Shown piece after piece: positions 16,649 to 25,790 of a DNA stretch of 64,000 bases. A program made the position numbers and the translations under genes. Below the pieces are notes generated by a model that worked only from the letters and a program-made list of their open reading frames with translations, had not been told where the DNA came from and did no database searches. Numbering within the stretch: position 1 is the first letter of the stretch; each line of letters opens with the position of its first letter. Origin of the DNA: Levilactobacillus humaensis (GTDB lineage: Bacteria > Bacillota > Bacilli > Lactobacillales > Lactobacillaceae). The DNA lies in contig NZ_BROB01000005.1 of the NCBI RefSeq assembly GCF_024345185.1, forward strand, positions 1 through 64,000. Reading direction: 5' to 3'.

Positions 16649-18676
16649 CTATTCTTCTCCAGAAATTTCTTGGGTATAGAGCATCTGATCAGTCGAGACC
16701 TGTTGGTAGAGTTCATCGGCCAGCGCTGTCGGAATTTCCTTGGCAGATCGGCGTTGGCGGATGTAGGTGTACTCGTACTGGAAGGCCTGAATGAAGAGCT
16801 CACTTTGTTCGTCAGCGGCTTGGGTCGATTCAAAGCGCCGGTGGCGCGCGTTGTAGTAGTAACGAACCGCGTTGACCTCGGCTTGATTGTCGACGGTACT
16901 GACATTGGTCAGGAAGGTCATGACTTGCGCGTAAATATCCCGTTCAACCGTCATGAAGTTTTCGCGACGTTCCCGTTCGGCCGCGGAAACGTGACCTGGC
17001 CGAGAGCGGTCGTCACCACGATGGCTGTGGCGTTGGCCGGCTTGAAGTCGTTCGCGGCGTTTGCGCCGGTCACCGTGATGGGTGATGAGGTGCCAGAGTC
17101 GGTGTCCCACGAAGCGGAACCAGATGCTGGTGTTGACGAGTGGATTACGACTACTCATTTGAGATTTCATCAAGAGTAAACGCACGTAGCGGTTGGCAAA
17201 GGGGACGGGGATGGTGCCATCGTCGGCAAGTCCTTGGACCGCTTCGACTTCAATCTGAGTGGCTTGATTGAGGAGTAGCCGCGTGGCCTTTTTATCCGGC
17301 CGTGTGTTGCTCGTTTGGCTGTTTAAGATTTGAATCACTGCCTGGGCACTAGCGGGGGTGTCCGGATTCTCTTGAGCCAACCGGTCACTCGCGTAGGCCA
17401 CGAGGGCCTTGCGCTCCTGTTCAAGCTGGTCGGGATCGACCGTGGCCGTCTTCTTGGGGAGAACGAATGGCAAGACGATGGTTGGCACCAGCAGACTCAG
17501 AATAATCACGACGGCCGCCACGAAGATCATGGTATTCCGGTAAGGGAAGGCTGCCCCGTTAAATGTCAGGGGTAGTGAGAAGGCCATGGCTAAGGTAATC
17601 GTTCCGTGAACGCCAGACAAGGCGCCAACCAGGGCGTTTGAGCGGCGTTCTTTAGGCTTGGAGTGGATCAGGGCCCAGTCGAAACGAATCCAGAGATAAC
17701 GCAACGCGGTCATGACCACGTAGAGCACCACAGCCAGGATGAGGAAGGTTGTCAGGTCCTTGGTGTGATCCTGTTGAATATTTACCCAGACTGTCGGCAG
17801 TGTCGCCCCTAAGAGTACGAACACGAACCCATTTAAAATACTGGTGATGATGCTCCATGAAGAGCGTGAGACCAACTGGAGCTGCGTACTGGAGAGACGG
17901 AGTTGATTCGAAGAAAAGCTGTACATCAGCCCGGCCGCGACGACCGCGAGAATTCCCGAGAGTTCGAGGTGTTCGGCGGCGAGGTAGATCAGGAAGGGCA
18001 CGATGATGTCGTAAGGGATGATGACGCTGGAAGAATCCATCCCACTTTGAACCAACAGGACGCGGGTCCAAACGGCTAAGCCGCCCAGGATAACCCCAAT
18101 TAACAGACCACCAAAGAAAACAATGAGGAAGTGTTTAACCCCCATGCCCACGGAGAACTTACCGGTTGTGAAGGCCGCCAACGCAAGGTTGAAGGCCACT
18201 AATCCGGAAGCGTCGTTGAATAGGGATTCACGTTCCAGCATACCCATCACGCGTTCCGGCACTGCCATATTCGTGGTAATGGAGGAGACGGCGACGGCAT
18301 CGGTTGGCGTCACAATGGCCGCTAGCGCGAAGGCCAGGGCCAATGGGATGCCCGCCACCATGCTGTGGGCCAGATAGCCCATGGCGACCACGGTCAAGAC
18401 GGCGAGGACGATCGCCATGGACGCAATCGAACCGACGTTGCGCCGAAGATCTTTAGCGCTGGCGTTCTTCCCATCAAAGAACATGAGAGGTCCAATGATC
18501 AGGAGCATAAAGACTTCAGGTTCCAACGCAAAATGGTGGAACATGGGAATCAATGACAACAGCGCCCCAGCAAAGATCTGGTAGAATGCCTGAGGAATAA
18601 CGGAGAAATAGGGATAGATGGTGTTGGCAACGATGGTCGCCAAGACGAGTAATAAGACGGAATAAAAGACTTCCAA
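16649..18676 (-). CDS. CPA1-type Na+/H+ antiporter (NhaP-like)
   Basis: 675 residues. About twelve membrane helices occupy the first 410 residues, including AAIVTPTDAVAVSSI and ERESLFNDASGLVAFN, the ion-binding ND region of CPA1 antiporters. A long hydrophilic C-terminal domain (about residues 415-675) is probably regulatory. It exchanges Na+ or K+ for H+ at the cytoplasmic membrane (family knowledge). The TTG start at 18676 is served by GGGAGG. It appears monocistronic. Confidence 0.88.
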   Translation of the reverse strand: MEVFYSVLLLVLATIVANTIYPYFSVIPQAFYQIFAGALLSLIPMFHHFALEPEVFMLLIIGPLMFFDGKNASAKDLRRNVGSIASMAIVLAVLTVVAMGYLAHSMVAGIPLALAFALAAIVTPTDAVAVSSITTNMAVPERVMGMLERESLFNDASGLVAFNLALAAFTTGKFSVGMGVKHFLIVFFGGLLIGVILGGLAVWTRVLLVQSGMDSSSVIIPYDIIVPFLIYLAAEHLELSGILAVVAAGLMYSFSSNQLRLSSTQLQLVSRSSWSIITSILNGFVFVLLGATLPTVWVNIQQDHTKDLTTFLILAVVLYVVMTALRYLWIRFDWALIHSKPKERRSNALVGALSGVHGTITLAMAFSLPLTFNGAAFPYRNTMIFVAAVVIILSLLVPTIVLPFVLPKKTATVDPDQLEQERKALVAYASDRLAQENPDTPASAQAVIQILNSQTSNTRPDKKATRLLLNQATQIEVEAVQGLADDGTIPVPFANRYVRLLLMKSQMSSRNPLVNTSIWFRFVGHRLWHLITHHGDRRKRRERLQAGQRHSHRGDDRSRPGHVSAAERERRENFMTVERDIYAQVMTFLTNVSTVDNQAEVNAVRYYYNARHRRFESTQAADEQSELFIQAFQYEYTYIRQRRSAKEIPTALADELYQQVSTDQMLYTQEISGEE

Positions 18677-19107
18677 GACAAGTTCCTCCCGAAAATAATT
18701 GATGCCACCATTTTACGCCATTCTTAGGGGGAACGGGTCGGCGATCGCTTGAAAAGGCAAAAATAACCATTTTAATAAAGCTGTGGGAGTAAATTTAACG
18801 GCTAAGTCATACTTAAAATGGATAATTTTACATAAAAAATGAATATCCATACATTTTGATGAAAAAGACACGCGTGGCGGGTTCAACCTTAACGGAACCT
18901 AAAAGCGCAAAGGATAATTGATTGAGCTTAAGAACTTTGTGGCGGAATAATGGACGAGTTAGGGGGCTTTCGTTGAATTTATCACAAGTAAAACGGTGCA
19001 CGTCACCTTAGTTGTGAGGGCCAACCAACACGTTAAAAAATGATGAGGGTTATTTAGAAAGTTTCCAAAAAGGGTTGATTATTCATTCAATTGTGGTAAC
19101 ATATAAG

Positions 19108-19151
19108 TTGGTTCTACTAGATAGTTCAGTGAAACATTTCGGGGGAACCAA
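19108..19151 (+). other. Inverted repeat in the spx-like leader
   Basis: TTGGTTC and GGAACCAA flank 29 bp about 55 bp before the Spx-like start. The 527-bp region upstream of the gene otherwise shows no ORF with a ribosome site. The repeat could be a leader hairpin or an operator. Confidence 0.35.
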
Positions 19152-19203
19152 GTTGTCTGTGTTTCTATCGTTACTCAATCCAACGATAAGGAAGTGCTGA
19201 GAT

Positions 19204-19602
19204 ATGATTAATTTGTACATTGCGCCAAGTAGCGCATCCAGTCGGAAAGCACGCGCATGGCTTAAGGAACATGAGATTGCGTTCAAGGAACGTAACATCA
19301 AGTCTAAGCCACTGAATGCTACCGAGGTTAAACAGATTCTTCGGCTCACAGAAAATGGGAGCGAGGATATCATTTCTACCCGATCCAACATCTTCAAGCA
19401 ATTGAATGTTGATTTGGATAGTTTGTCGGTCAGCCAATTAGTTGACTTAGTTGTTAAGTATCCAGACTTAATCAAGCGCCCAATCATCTTTGATGATAAA
19501 CGACTTGAAGTGGGGTACAACGAAGAGGAAATCCGTCGTTTCTTACCACGTGAGGTACGGACCGCCGAATTACACCACTTAGAATCACAATTAAGCTCAT
19601 AG
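19204..19602 (+). CDS. Spx-family regulator lacking the CxxC switch
   Basis: 132 residues, full length for Spx/ArsC-like proteins. Family motifs are present (RKARAWLKEHEI, QILRLTENG, DIISTRS, RPIIFDDKRLEVGYNEEEIRRFLPR). Spx binds the RNA polymerase alpha subunit and redirects transcription under thiol stress. Here the usual Cys10-x-x-Cys13 redox pair is replaced by Ser10 and Ser13, so the disulfide switch cannot form. It is more likely a redox-insensitive paralogue than the main Spx. GGAAG precedes the ATG by about ten bases. It has its own terminator. Confidence 0.88.
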   Translation: MINLYIAPSSASSRKARAWLKEHEIAFKERNIKSKPLNATEVKQILRLTENGSEDIISTRSNIFKQLNVDLDSLSVSQLVDLVVKYPDLIKRPIIFDDKRLEVGYNEEEIRRFLPREVRTAELHHLESQLSS

Positions 19603-19608
19603 ACCTAG

Positions 19609-19646
19609 TCGATCAGTTCTCGGGGGAGTGCTGGTCGATTTTTTAT
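19609..19646 (+). terminator. Terminator of the spx-like gene
   Basis: Stem TCGATCAG with CTGGTCGA, followed by TTTTTT. Confidence 0.7.
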
Positions 19647-19669
19647 TGACATTTTTATGATTAAACGAC

Positions 19670-19707
19670 AAAAGTCCAGAACACGTTGAAGTGTCCTGGA
19701 CTTTTTT
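19670..19707. terminator. Bidirectional terminator
   Basis: AAAAGTCCAGAACAC pairs with GTGTCCTGGACTTTT (one mismatch) with runs on both sides; it probably serves the minus-strand ATP-cone gene. Confidence 0.8.
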
Positions 19708-19766
19708 GATCGATTAGATTTTCGGATTAGCGATGATAACCGCTAATGATTACCAACCACGACTAA

Positions 19767-20054
19767 CTAAGCGTGTTGCCGGCGGCGGTAATTCTGAGCC
19801 ATATTCCCATAACCTAGTTGTTGCAAGGTCTCCACAATCGTGGCTTCAATGGTTCCCGTGGCAACCACGTCAAACCCTGCCAATTGGGCAACAATGAGAC
19901 TTTCGACGCGGTGAACTACCGTAGGGTCGTTGGTCAGTGCTGTGAGTGACCGGTGAATCTTTCGCGAATTAAACGGAATGTGCTTTCCTGCTAAGTTTTC
20001 CACGGTGAGACCACCCGGGTACATCGTTGCCTGTGATCGTCTTAAAACATCCAT
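19767..20054 (-). CDS. Stand-alone ATP-cone domain protein
   Basis: 95 residues. Nearly the whole protein reads as one ATP-cone: AGKHIPFNSRKIHRSL, then TIEATIVETLQQLGYGNMAQ and the final YRRRQ. Such domains bind ATP/dATP in NrdR and at the N-terminus of ribonucleotide reductases. No zinc ribbon (NrdR) or reductase domain is attached. AGGAGG precedes the ATG. It may be a free nucleotide sensor. The family is called by motif pattern, so confidence is moderate. Confidence 0.6.
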   Translation of the reverse strand: MDVLRRSQATMYPGGLTVENLAGKHIPFNSRKIHRSLTALTNDPTVVHRVESLIVAQLAGFDVVATGTIEATIVETLQQLGYGNMAQNYRRRQHA

Positions 20055-20237
20055 CGTCTCTAGCCCTCCTAGGGTTTGCCGAACCCGTTAGTGTGTCTTT
20101 TTAACGCCCGGTCAAAAATTAGTATAGGTCTATGTTACGATGAATCAGCAGAAATTACAACTAGATATAGGGCGAATGTGTGAGACTTTGCCACATATAG
20201 TATGAAAGTGACAGAACGTGGTGCTTACTTTTCAGCG

Positions 20238-21170
20238 TTACTTGATGCCACGGAGAGACTCTTGACTGTGAATTAACTGAGTCAGTAAGGCATTAGTTGG
20301 TGCCGGAACGCCGAGTTTCTTTCCAAGCTGGGCAACGTAACCATTTAAGAAGTCAATTTCAGTCGGCCGCTTCTTTGCCATATCTTGGTGCATTGATGGG
20401 TAATGTCCCCCATTCTTATCGGGATCGAATTGCGCGGCGATGAGGGCCGTGTCGGCAACTGCGTCGAATTGAATATGAGCGGCCTTAGCCACGGCGTCGA
20501 ATTCCATTAAGACGGCATCGTTCAGCGTCCGCCAATTTGGCAGGGCCCCGAATTCCCCAATATTACAGTCAAAGAGAGTGCAGTAGGTGTTCAGCACGCT
20601 GTTTAAGGCGGCCTTCTTCCAGATAGCGGCCAGGACATTCTCAGCGGGACTGGCGTTGAGGTGCGCAGCATTCAAGGCCGCAATCAAGGCTGGCAGTTCA
20701 TCGAACTTCTCGGGCACGATGGCTTGTAGGGAGATACTCCCGGTCCCGGTAACCGTGATGTGACCCGGACCCGTCAGGCTAGAAGACCAAACCGTGGTTC
20801 CGGCCACGACGCGGTCCTTAGGAACGTGGCGTTCAATGGTTTCCACATTGCCAATCCCGTTGGCCAGGGTCAAAACGATGGGCTGGTTATCCAAGATGCC
20901 ACTGAGTTGTTGGAGCATCTGGTCCATTTGCATGGCCTTGGTGAAGAGAATCACCAGGTCGAAACGTTCCGTGACATCAGCGGGACGCTTGGCGGTCATT
21001 GGCGTCACGTGGTCTTGGCCGTCGTCGGTGGTGACGGTTAAGCCGTGTTCCTGAATGGCCGTGACGTGATCCTGCCAATTATCGATCAGGGTGACTTGGT
21101 GTCTGGCGTCTTGAAGTTTGACCCCGAAACGGCACCCCATGGCACCCGCACCAGCAATTGCAATTTTCAT
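20238..21170 (-). CDS. panE: 2-dehydropantoate 2-reductase
   Basis: 310 residues, the usual length of the PanE/ApbA family. N-terminal Rossmann motif GAGAMG (residues 7-12), then LVILFTKAMQM with the conserved lysine and LTLANGIGNVE. The C-terminal half has WKKAALNSVLNTYCTLFDCNIGEF-type helices (cited only as landmarks). It reduces ketopantoate to pantoate with NADPH for pantothenate/CoA synthesis, although some family members act on other 2-ketoacids. Monocistronic. Confidence 0.85.
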   Translation of the reverse strand: MKIAIAGAGAMGCRFGVKLQDARHQVTLIDNWQDHVTAIQEHGLTVTTDDGQDHVTPMTAKRPADVTERFDLVILFTKAMQMDQMLQQLSGILDNQPIVLTLANGIGNVETIERHVPKDRVVAGTTVWSSSLTGPGHITVTGTGSISLQAIVPEKFDELPALIAALNAAHLNASPAENVLAAIWKKAALNSVLNTYCTLFDCNIGEFGALPNWRTLNDAVLMEFDAVAKAAHIQFDAVADTALIAAQFDPDKNGGHYPSMHQDMAKKRPTEIDFLNGYVAQLGKKLGVPAPTNALLTQLIHSQESLRGIK

Positions 21171-21380
21171 ACTTGCTCACTCCTTATCACATTAGTTACT
21201 TTCAGTGTAGCGGTTTTCCGTCGCGGGCGCACGTGAAGGATTTATTAAAAACTAAGCAGCAAACTTACGATTTTAATCGCGGGATGAATGCAGGAATTTA
21301 GCATATTTTCCGAAACGTACGTTCCCCACTTGAGAGACTAAACATGGTATACTTAATCCAATCTACAGGGGAGGTATCCA

Positions 21381-22601
21381 TTGCTTAAGTTAGGACGAAC
21401 AATCAAGCTGAGACTCTATCCGGACACTGATCAAGCAGAACAATTTCTCGCGATGACCCAGGAATATCAACGATTAGCTAACATTGTCAGTCAATGGATC
21501 TTTGACCATGAGTTTCAGTTGAGCTGGTTAAAAATCGATCACCAGCTGTACAAACGATTCAGACAAGAATCAGAACTCAATAGCCAGATGATTCAGTCTG
21601 TCTTTCGAACGGTCTCAGCACGCTACAAGACTGTCCGAGAACAAATGAAACAACATCCTTATGGCTACAAGAACGAAGACAATAAATGGATTCAAGTTTC
21701 GAGAGACCTGACCTGGTTGACGAAGCCTATCCAATTTTGTCGGCCACAGGCAGACTTAGTTCGCCAGAGTAATTACTCCTTTGTAGACAAGATACAACAA
21801 ATCTCAATAACCACTCTGGGTAAACGAACAAAGTTGAACTTCACTATTAAGGGATTCGAAAAATACTTTACCGATGATTGGAAGCTAGGGACTGCTAAGT
21901 TGGTTCATAACCAGGGAAAATGGCTTCTGCACATTGGTGTCACGAAAGAAGTCAGTGATTTCGATACTAAGAACAATCCGCGAATCGTAGGAATTGACCG
22001 TGGCTTGCGTTTCCTAGCAACAATTTTTGATAGTGAAGGAAAGACGCTATTCTTTGACGGGCAAAAGATCTTACATAAGCGGAAGAAGTTTCTTGAAATC
22101 CGGCGACAACTACAAAGTAAAGGTAGCAAGTCTGCCAAGAAGAAACTGAAGCGACTGGCCCAACGAGAGAACCGCTGGATGACCGATGTGAATCATCGGC
22201 TAGCTAAGACACTCGTTACGACATATGGTACGCATACGCTCTTCGTTGTGGAAGACCTGACCAATGTAACCTTCAATACTAATGACCTGCCTAAGTCCTT
22301 ACGAAACAGCCATCGTTCCTGGTCTTTCTTTCAACTGGAGTCTTTCTTAACGTACAAGGCTCAGGCTATTCAAAGTGCTGTCGTGAAAGTGAATCCAGCA
22401 TTTACCTCACAGCGATGTCCCAAGTGTGGCCGAGTTGAGAAGACTAACCGGCATCACGATACGCATGAATATTGGTGCAAACAGTGTCACTATCGTTGTA
22501 ATGACGATCGTTTAGGAGCAATGAATATTGAGATGCTTGGGCAAGAATGGTTGAATGGTGTCAAATACCCCAAGATTAAGAAGCTAACAACTGCCGGGTA
22601 A
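21381..22601 (+). CDS. tnpB: TnpB-type RNA-guided nuclease (IS200/IS605)
   Basis: 406 residues, full length. The RuvC-like acidic triad is intact: Asp206 in VGIDRGLR, Glu291 in VVEDL and Asp376 in NDDRLGAMNI. The zinc finger CPKCG...CKQC lies before the last aspartate. The N-terminus has the OrfB helix-turn-helix region. TnpB cuts DNA guided by an omega-RNA from its 3' end and helps keep the element after excision. The TTG at 21381 has GGGGAGG seven bases upstream. No tnpA is nearby, so the element cannot move by itself. Confidence 0.92.
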   Translation: MLKLGRTIKLRLYPDTDQAEQFLAMTQEYQRLANIVSQWIFDHEFQLSWLKIDHQLYKRFRQESELNSQMIQSVFRTVSARYKTVREQMKQHPYGYKNEDNKWIQVSRDLTWLTKPIQFCRPQADLVRQSNYSFVDKIQQISITTLGKRTKLNFTIKGFEKYFTDDWKLGTAKLVHNQGKWLLHIGVTKEVSDFDTKNNPRIVGIDRGLRFLATIFDSEGKTLFFDGQKILHKRKKFLEIRRQLQSKGSKSAKKKLKRLAQRENRWMTDVNHRLAKTLVTTYGTHTLFVVEDLTNVTFNTNDLPKSLRNSHRSWSFFQLESFLTYKAQAIQSAVVKVNPAFTSQRCPKCGRVEKTNRHHDTHEYWCKQCHYRCNDDRLGAMNIEMLGQEWLNGVKYPKIKKLTTAG

Positions 22602-22742
22602 ACCTGGCAGTTAAACGGGTAGCCGTCAATTACCCGATGATGTTGCCACTACGAGTAGGAGTGCCTTAACGGGTATGTTGGACTACTGTGTCGTCAGACA
22701 CGTGAGCGACAAGCCTCTGAATTCATTCAGGGGCAATTGACT
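22602..22742 (+). ncRNA. Probable omega-RNA and right end of the TnpB element
   Basis: Directly after tnpB lie several hairpins: CTGCCGGGT/ACCTGGCAG overlapping the stop codon, CGGGTA/TACCCG, and the terminal GCCTCTGAAT/ATTCAGGGGC at 22714-22735. This is where TnpB guide RNAs are encoded; the guide would start just beyond the terminal hairpin, near AATTGAC. The exact boundary is not determined. Confidence 0.5.
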
Positions 22743-22828
22743 TGGGTTTGACAGGGGCCGAACTAGGAGCGTAAGATAAAACGCAACCGTTTAATGAGAA
22801 AATAATGAGAATGTCAAGGAGTGGTGAG

Positions 22829-24793
22829 ATGACCCAGAGCGTGCAAGCACAGGATTTATTTAATCTAAAATCAATCACACAACCGGTTGTGACCGGCGAT
22901 CAAATCTTTTTCGTGGAAAATAGCGTCGATCAGGCCAGTAACGGTTATCGTGCGGTGGTTCACGGCGTAAGTGGCGGCGAGACCTGGACGGCAGGTAGCG
23001 TGGGTGAACAGAATACCCGACCAGCAGTAGCCGGTCAGCGACTTTACTTTGCCGCGAAGGTGGGGCAGGCCAAACCACAACTCTTTACCACGTCACTCAA
23101 TGGTGGCGAAGCGCTAGCGGTGACGACCTTAATGCCGGAACAAGCTGTCAGCACGGTGCTCGCGAGTGGGGACCAACAGACCATTCTTTTCAAAACTACT
23201 GAGACTGCGGAGCAACCGAAATTCTTGCATGCCGAGGACTTTCCGCAAACGCGTCACGTTTCTCGCCTGATTAATAAGGCCGATGGGCATGGCTGGTTGC
23301 CCCAGCACGTGACCTATCGGATCTGGCGTTATCGCCCAGAGACCGATCAGCTGCGGGAGGTTCTGAGTCAGGGAACAGACTTTGACTTGACCAGTACCAA
23401 TGCCGATGGCCGCTGGCTTACGGTGATTAAGGATGTCCAGCCAGACGACGACCGTGATTTCACGCGTCACGCCTATTGCTTAGACACCGCGACTCATGAG
23501 TGGATGGATCTGACCGGTGATCTCAAGGGTCAGGTGGCAGATGCCACGATTTCCGCGGATGGTCGTCGAGTCCTTGTCGTGGGTAATGATGGCTCGCATG
23601 GCTTACATACCGTGGCTAATGTTTATATTGCCAATCGTGAGACCGGCGAGTTAGTCAATCAGACGGCGTCGTTGGACGCGGATCCCGTGCCGGAATTTGC
23701 GGCTGACTTTACCCAGAACCCGAGTGGCAAATTGGCGCAGTGGTTGGATGGCCAGCACTTTGTCTTCACCGCCGCCTCTCACGGTCATAGCCAACTCTAC
23801 GTGGGGGATGGTGGATTGGTTCGCCTGTTGGATGATCGGCCACGAGAGATCGTTGACTTTACAGTTCTCGATGACGATTCAGTGGTTCTCGCCGTGTCCG
23901 CTCAGGATCGGCCTAGCTTGCTCGTGCGGCATACGCTGAGCGATGGTAACGAACGAATCCTAGTGAATCCAAACGCAGCCTATGAAGACACCCACGAGTA
24001 CGCACATCCGCAACACTTTACGTTTGAGGCCACTGATGGCCAAGAGTTGGAAGGTTGGTACTTGCCAGCCCAAACGACCGCTAAGAAGACGCCAGTCCTG
24101 CTCTACGTCCACGGGGGGCCGCATGCCAACTATGGGGACACCTTTTTCTATGAATTTCAGGTGCACGCCAGTCGCGGGTATGGGGTAGTCTTCTTCAATC
24201 CACGGGGCTCAACCAGCTATGGTCAAGCCTATCAGGACGCGGTGATCGGTCATTACGGTGAACACGACTATCGCGACGTGATGAGTGGTTTAGACGTGGC
24301 TCTTGCGAAATTCCCCGAATTAGATGCCGACCGCCAGTACATTGCCGGCGGATCTTACGGGGGCTTCATGACCACTTGGGCCGTGGGTCACACGGAACGC
24401 TTCGCGGCAGCCGTTGCCCAACGGTCCGTGACTAACTGGATTAGTTTGTTTGGAACCAGTGATATTGGGTTCTACTTCAATCCGGATGAATTGGCTGGGG
24501 ATCTCTTCGATGAGGGTGGTGTGAGTGAGTATTGGCAACGTTCGCCACTGGCGTATGCCCAGAATGTCACGACGCCGATCCGCTTGTTACACGGTGAGTG
24601 GGACATGCGTTGTCCGATCAGTCAGTCTGAGGAATTCTTCACCGCGGTTAAACGTCACGGTGTCGATGCCGATATGATTCGTTACCCCCAGAGTTTTCAT
24701 GGCGTGTCGCGTAATGGGCTACCGAGTCTCCGCGTGCAACGGTTAGATGATATGACCACGTGGTTCGATGCACATCCATCAGTTAAAAAATAG
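22829..24793 (+). CDS. S9 family serine peptidase (acylaminoacyl-peptidase-like)
   Basis: 655 residues. An N-terminal beta-propeller-like region (about residues 1-400) precedes an alpha/beta hydrolase domain with the triad Ser509 (GGSYGGF), Asp592 (GEWDMRC) and His624 (QSFHGVS), plus YVHGGPH. Cytoplasmic enzymes of this kind remove dipeptides or acylated residues from short peptides. The ATG at 22829 has AAGGAG six to seven bases upstream; two earlier in-frame ATGs do not. Monocistronic. Confidence 0.9.
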   Translation: MTQSVQAQDLFNLKSITQPVVTGDQIFFVENSVDQASNGYRAVVHGVSGGETWTAGSVGEQNTRPAVAGQRLYFAAKVGQAKPQLFTTSLNGGEALAVTTLMPEQAVSTVLASGDQQTILFKTTETAEQPKFLHAEDFPQTRHVSRLINKADGHGWLPQHVTYRIWRYRPETDQLREVLSQGTDFDLTSTNADGRWLTVIKDVQPDDDRDFTRHAYCLDTATHEWMDLTGDLKGQVADATISADGRRVLVVGNDGSHGLHTVANVYIANRETGELVNQTASLDADPVPEFAADFTQNPSGKLAQWLDGQHFVFTAASHGHSQLYVGDGGLVRLLDDRPREIVDFTVLDDDSVVLAVSAQDRPSLLVRHTLSDGNERILVNPNAAYEDTHEYAHPQHFTFEATDGQELEGWYLPAQTTAKKTPVLLYVHGGPHANYGDTFFYEFQVHASRGYGVVFFNPRGSTSYGQAYQDAVIGHYGEHDYRDVMSGLDVALAKFPELDADRQYIAGGSYGGFMTTWAVGHTERFAAAVAQRSVTNWISLFGTSDIGFYFNPDELAGDLFDEGGVSEYWQRSPLAYAQNVTTPIRLLHGEWDMRCPISQSEEFFTAVKRHGVDADMIRYPQSFHGVSRNGLPSLRVQRLDDMTTWFDAHPSVKK

Positions 24794-24847
24794 GAGAGTG
24801 CCTTCTTCCGCACGGTTCGGCAATATGAGTATAGCGATCAAAAACAG

Positions 24848-24881
24848 GGCGTTAGTTCCGTTGTTAACGGAAACTAACGCC
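24848..24881 (+). terminator. Perfect inverted repeat, possible terminator
   Basis: GGCGTTAGTTCCGTT and AACGGAAACTAACGCC form a near-perfect hairpin 55 bp after the S9 peptidase, but the following TTATTG is a poor U-tract. Confidence 0.5.
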
Positions 24882-25068
24882 TTATTGCTTATCATGATTG
24901 ATAACGAGAATAATTGGGGAAAACGCCGCTATCATGGGATTCGCAACCCGTTCTGCCCGTGAGACGGGCGCAACTAGCCCGGGCAAAGTGCGGAATGTTC
25001 GTCTTTGTTTGCTAGTCGCCCCCGGTAGTTCCGCCTATAATGTGTGTTGATTAAAGGGGATGAAGGAC

Positions 25069-25413
25069 ATGGAAAATGAATTTAGTCAGCAGTTAGTGAA
25101 GATCCGCCGCCGACAGAATCTGTCGCAGGAACAGTTGGCGAGTCAGCTGTTTGTCTCACGTCAATCAATTTCAAAGTGGGAGCAAGGGGAAACGTCGCCG
25201 GATATTGGGACGCTGGTGAAGCTGGCCAATTTGTTACAAGTCGACTTGAACGAATTGGTTAGCGGTGATTCAACAGGAGAGCGTGTTCGTGACCCTGAGG
25301 TCCTGCGGCAAAAAACGTCGACCGAGAATTTCTGGGAGTTCTTGTCGAATAACTGGTGGACGGTCATTCCGATCCTGGGGATTGTGTGGTTGATGTTAAG
25401 CAGTTTTAACTGA
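25069..25413 (+). CDS. XRE regulator with C-terminal membrane anchor
   Basis: 114 residues. An N-terminal Cro/CI helix-turn-helix (LSQEQLASQLFVSRQSISKW, then GETSPDIGTLVKLANLL) and a C-terminal hydrophobic segment (TVIPILGIVWLMLSSF) that would fix it to the membrane. ATG 25069 has AAAGGGG at normal spacing; ATG 25060 overlaps it. A TATAAT -10 lies at 25036-25041. Such membrane-bound XRE proteins are common in Firmicutes; the signal and targets are unknown. Confidence 0.85.
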   Translation: MENEFSQQLVKIRRRQNLSQEQLASQLFVSRQSISKWEQGETSPDIGTLVKLANLLQVDLNELVSGDSTGERVRDPEVLRQKTSTENFWEFLSNNWWTVIPILGIVWLMLSSFN

Positions 25414-25429
25414 AATTAGGGGATTAAGG

Positions 25430-25470
25430 GAGTCTTGTTGGCTGAAATCTGGCTGACAAGGCTTCTTTTT
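25430..25470 (+). terminator. Rho-independent terminator
   Basis: Stem GAGTCTTGT with ACAAGGCTTC, followed by TTTTTG. Confidence 0.75.
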
Positions 25471-25599
25471 GTTGTTGGGTGAAGGGCTTATGAAGGAGTG
25501 GGAAGCGGCGTAACTGGCGTTGTTGCGGATTGCTGTAGACCCTTAATAAAAGAGGATCGGCTCTCGCCGCTCTTTAGTGGTGCTGGCGGCTTTTGAAAC

Positions 25600-25710
25600 G
25601 TGTTCCCCGAGCCAGGTTCCTGCGCTTAACCCCATAACCGCAATGTCCCAGACCCGGGGACATCACGGTTATGACGTTAATGCTCAGAACCTAAGCGGCT
25701 CGGGGAACAC
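25600..25710. repeat. 111-bp long hairpin element
   Basis: The ends GTGTTCCCCGAGCC and GGCTCGGGGAACAC pair perfectly. Inside, AGGTTC/GAACCT, TTAAC/GTTAA, ATAACCG/CGGTTAT and TGTCCC/GGGACA pair in nested order, giving one long rod with small bulges. It lies between an XRE gene and a convergent NlpC/P60 gene. No coding function is supported. Confidence 0.7.
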
Positions 25711-25716
25711 TCTTAT

Positions 25717-25751
25717 AAAAAAATCCCCCATCGCGACGTACGATGGGGGAC
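25717..25751 (-). terminator. Terminator of the NlpC/P60 gene
   Basis: On the minus strand TCCCCCATCG pairs with CGATGGGGGA and is followed by seven Ts. Confidence 0.9.
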
Positions 25752-25790
25752 ACAGTCCATTTACTTATGAAGGTTAGTTAAAATTGAAAT

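Noticed and set aside
25577-25777. A 66-codon plus-strand frame
   Set aside because: It covers the 111-bp hairpin and the following terminator; no ribosome site.
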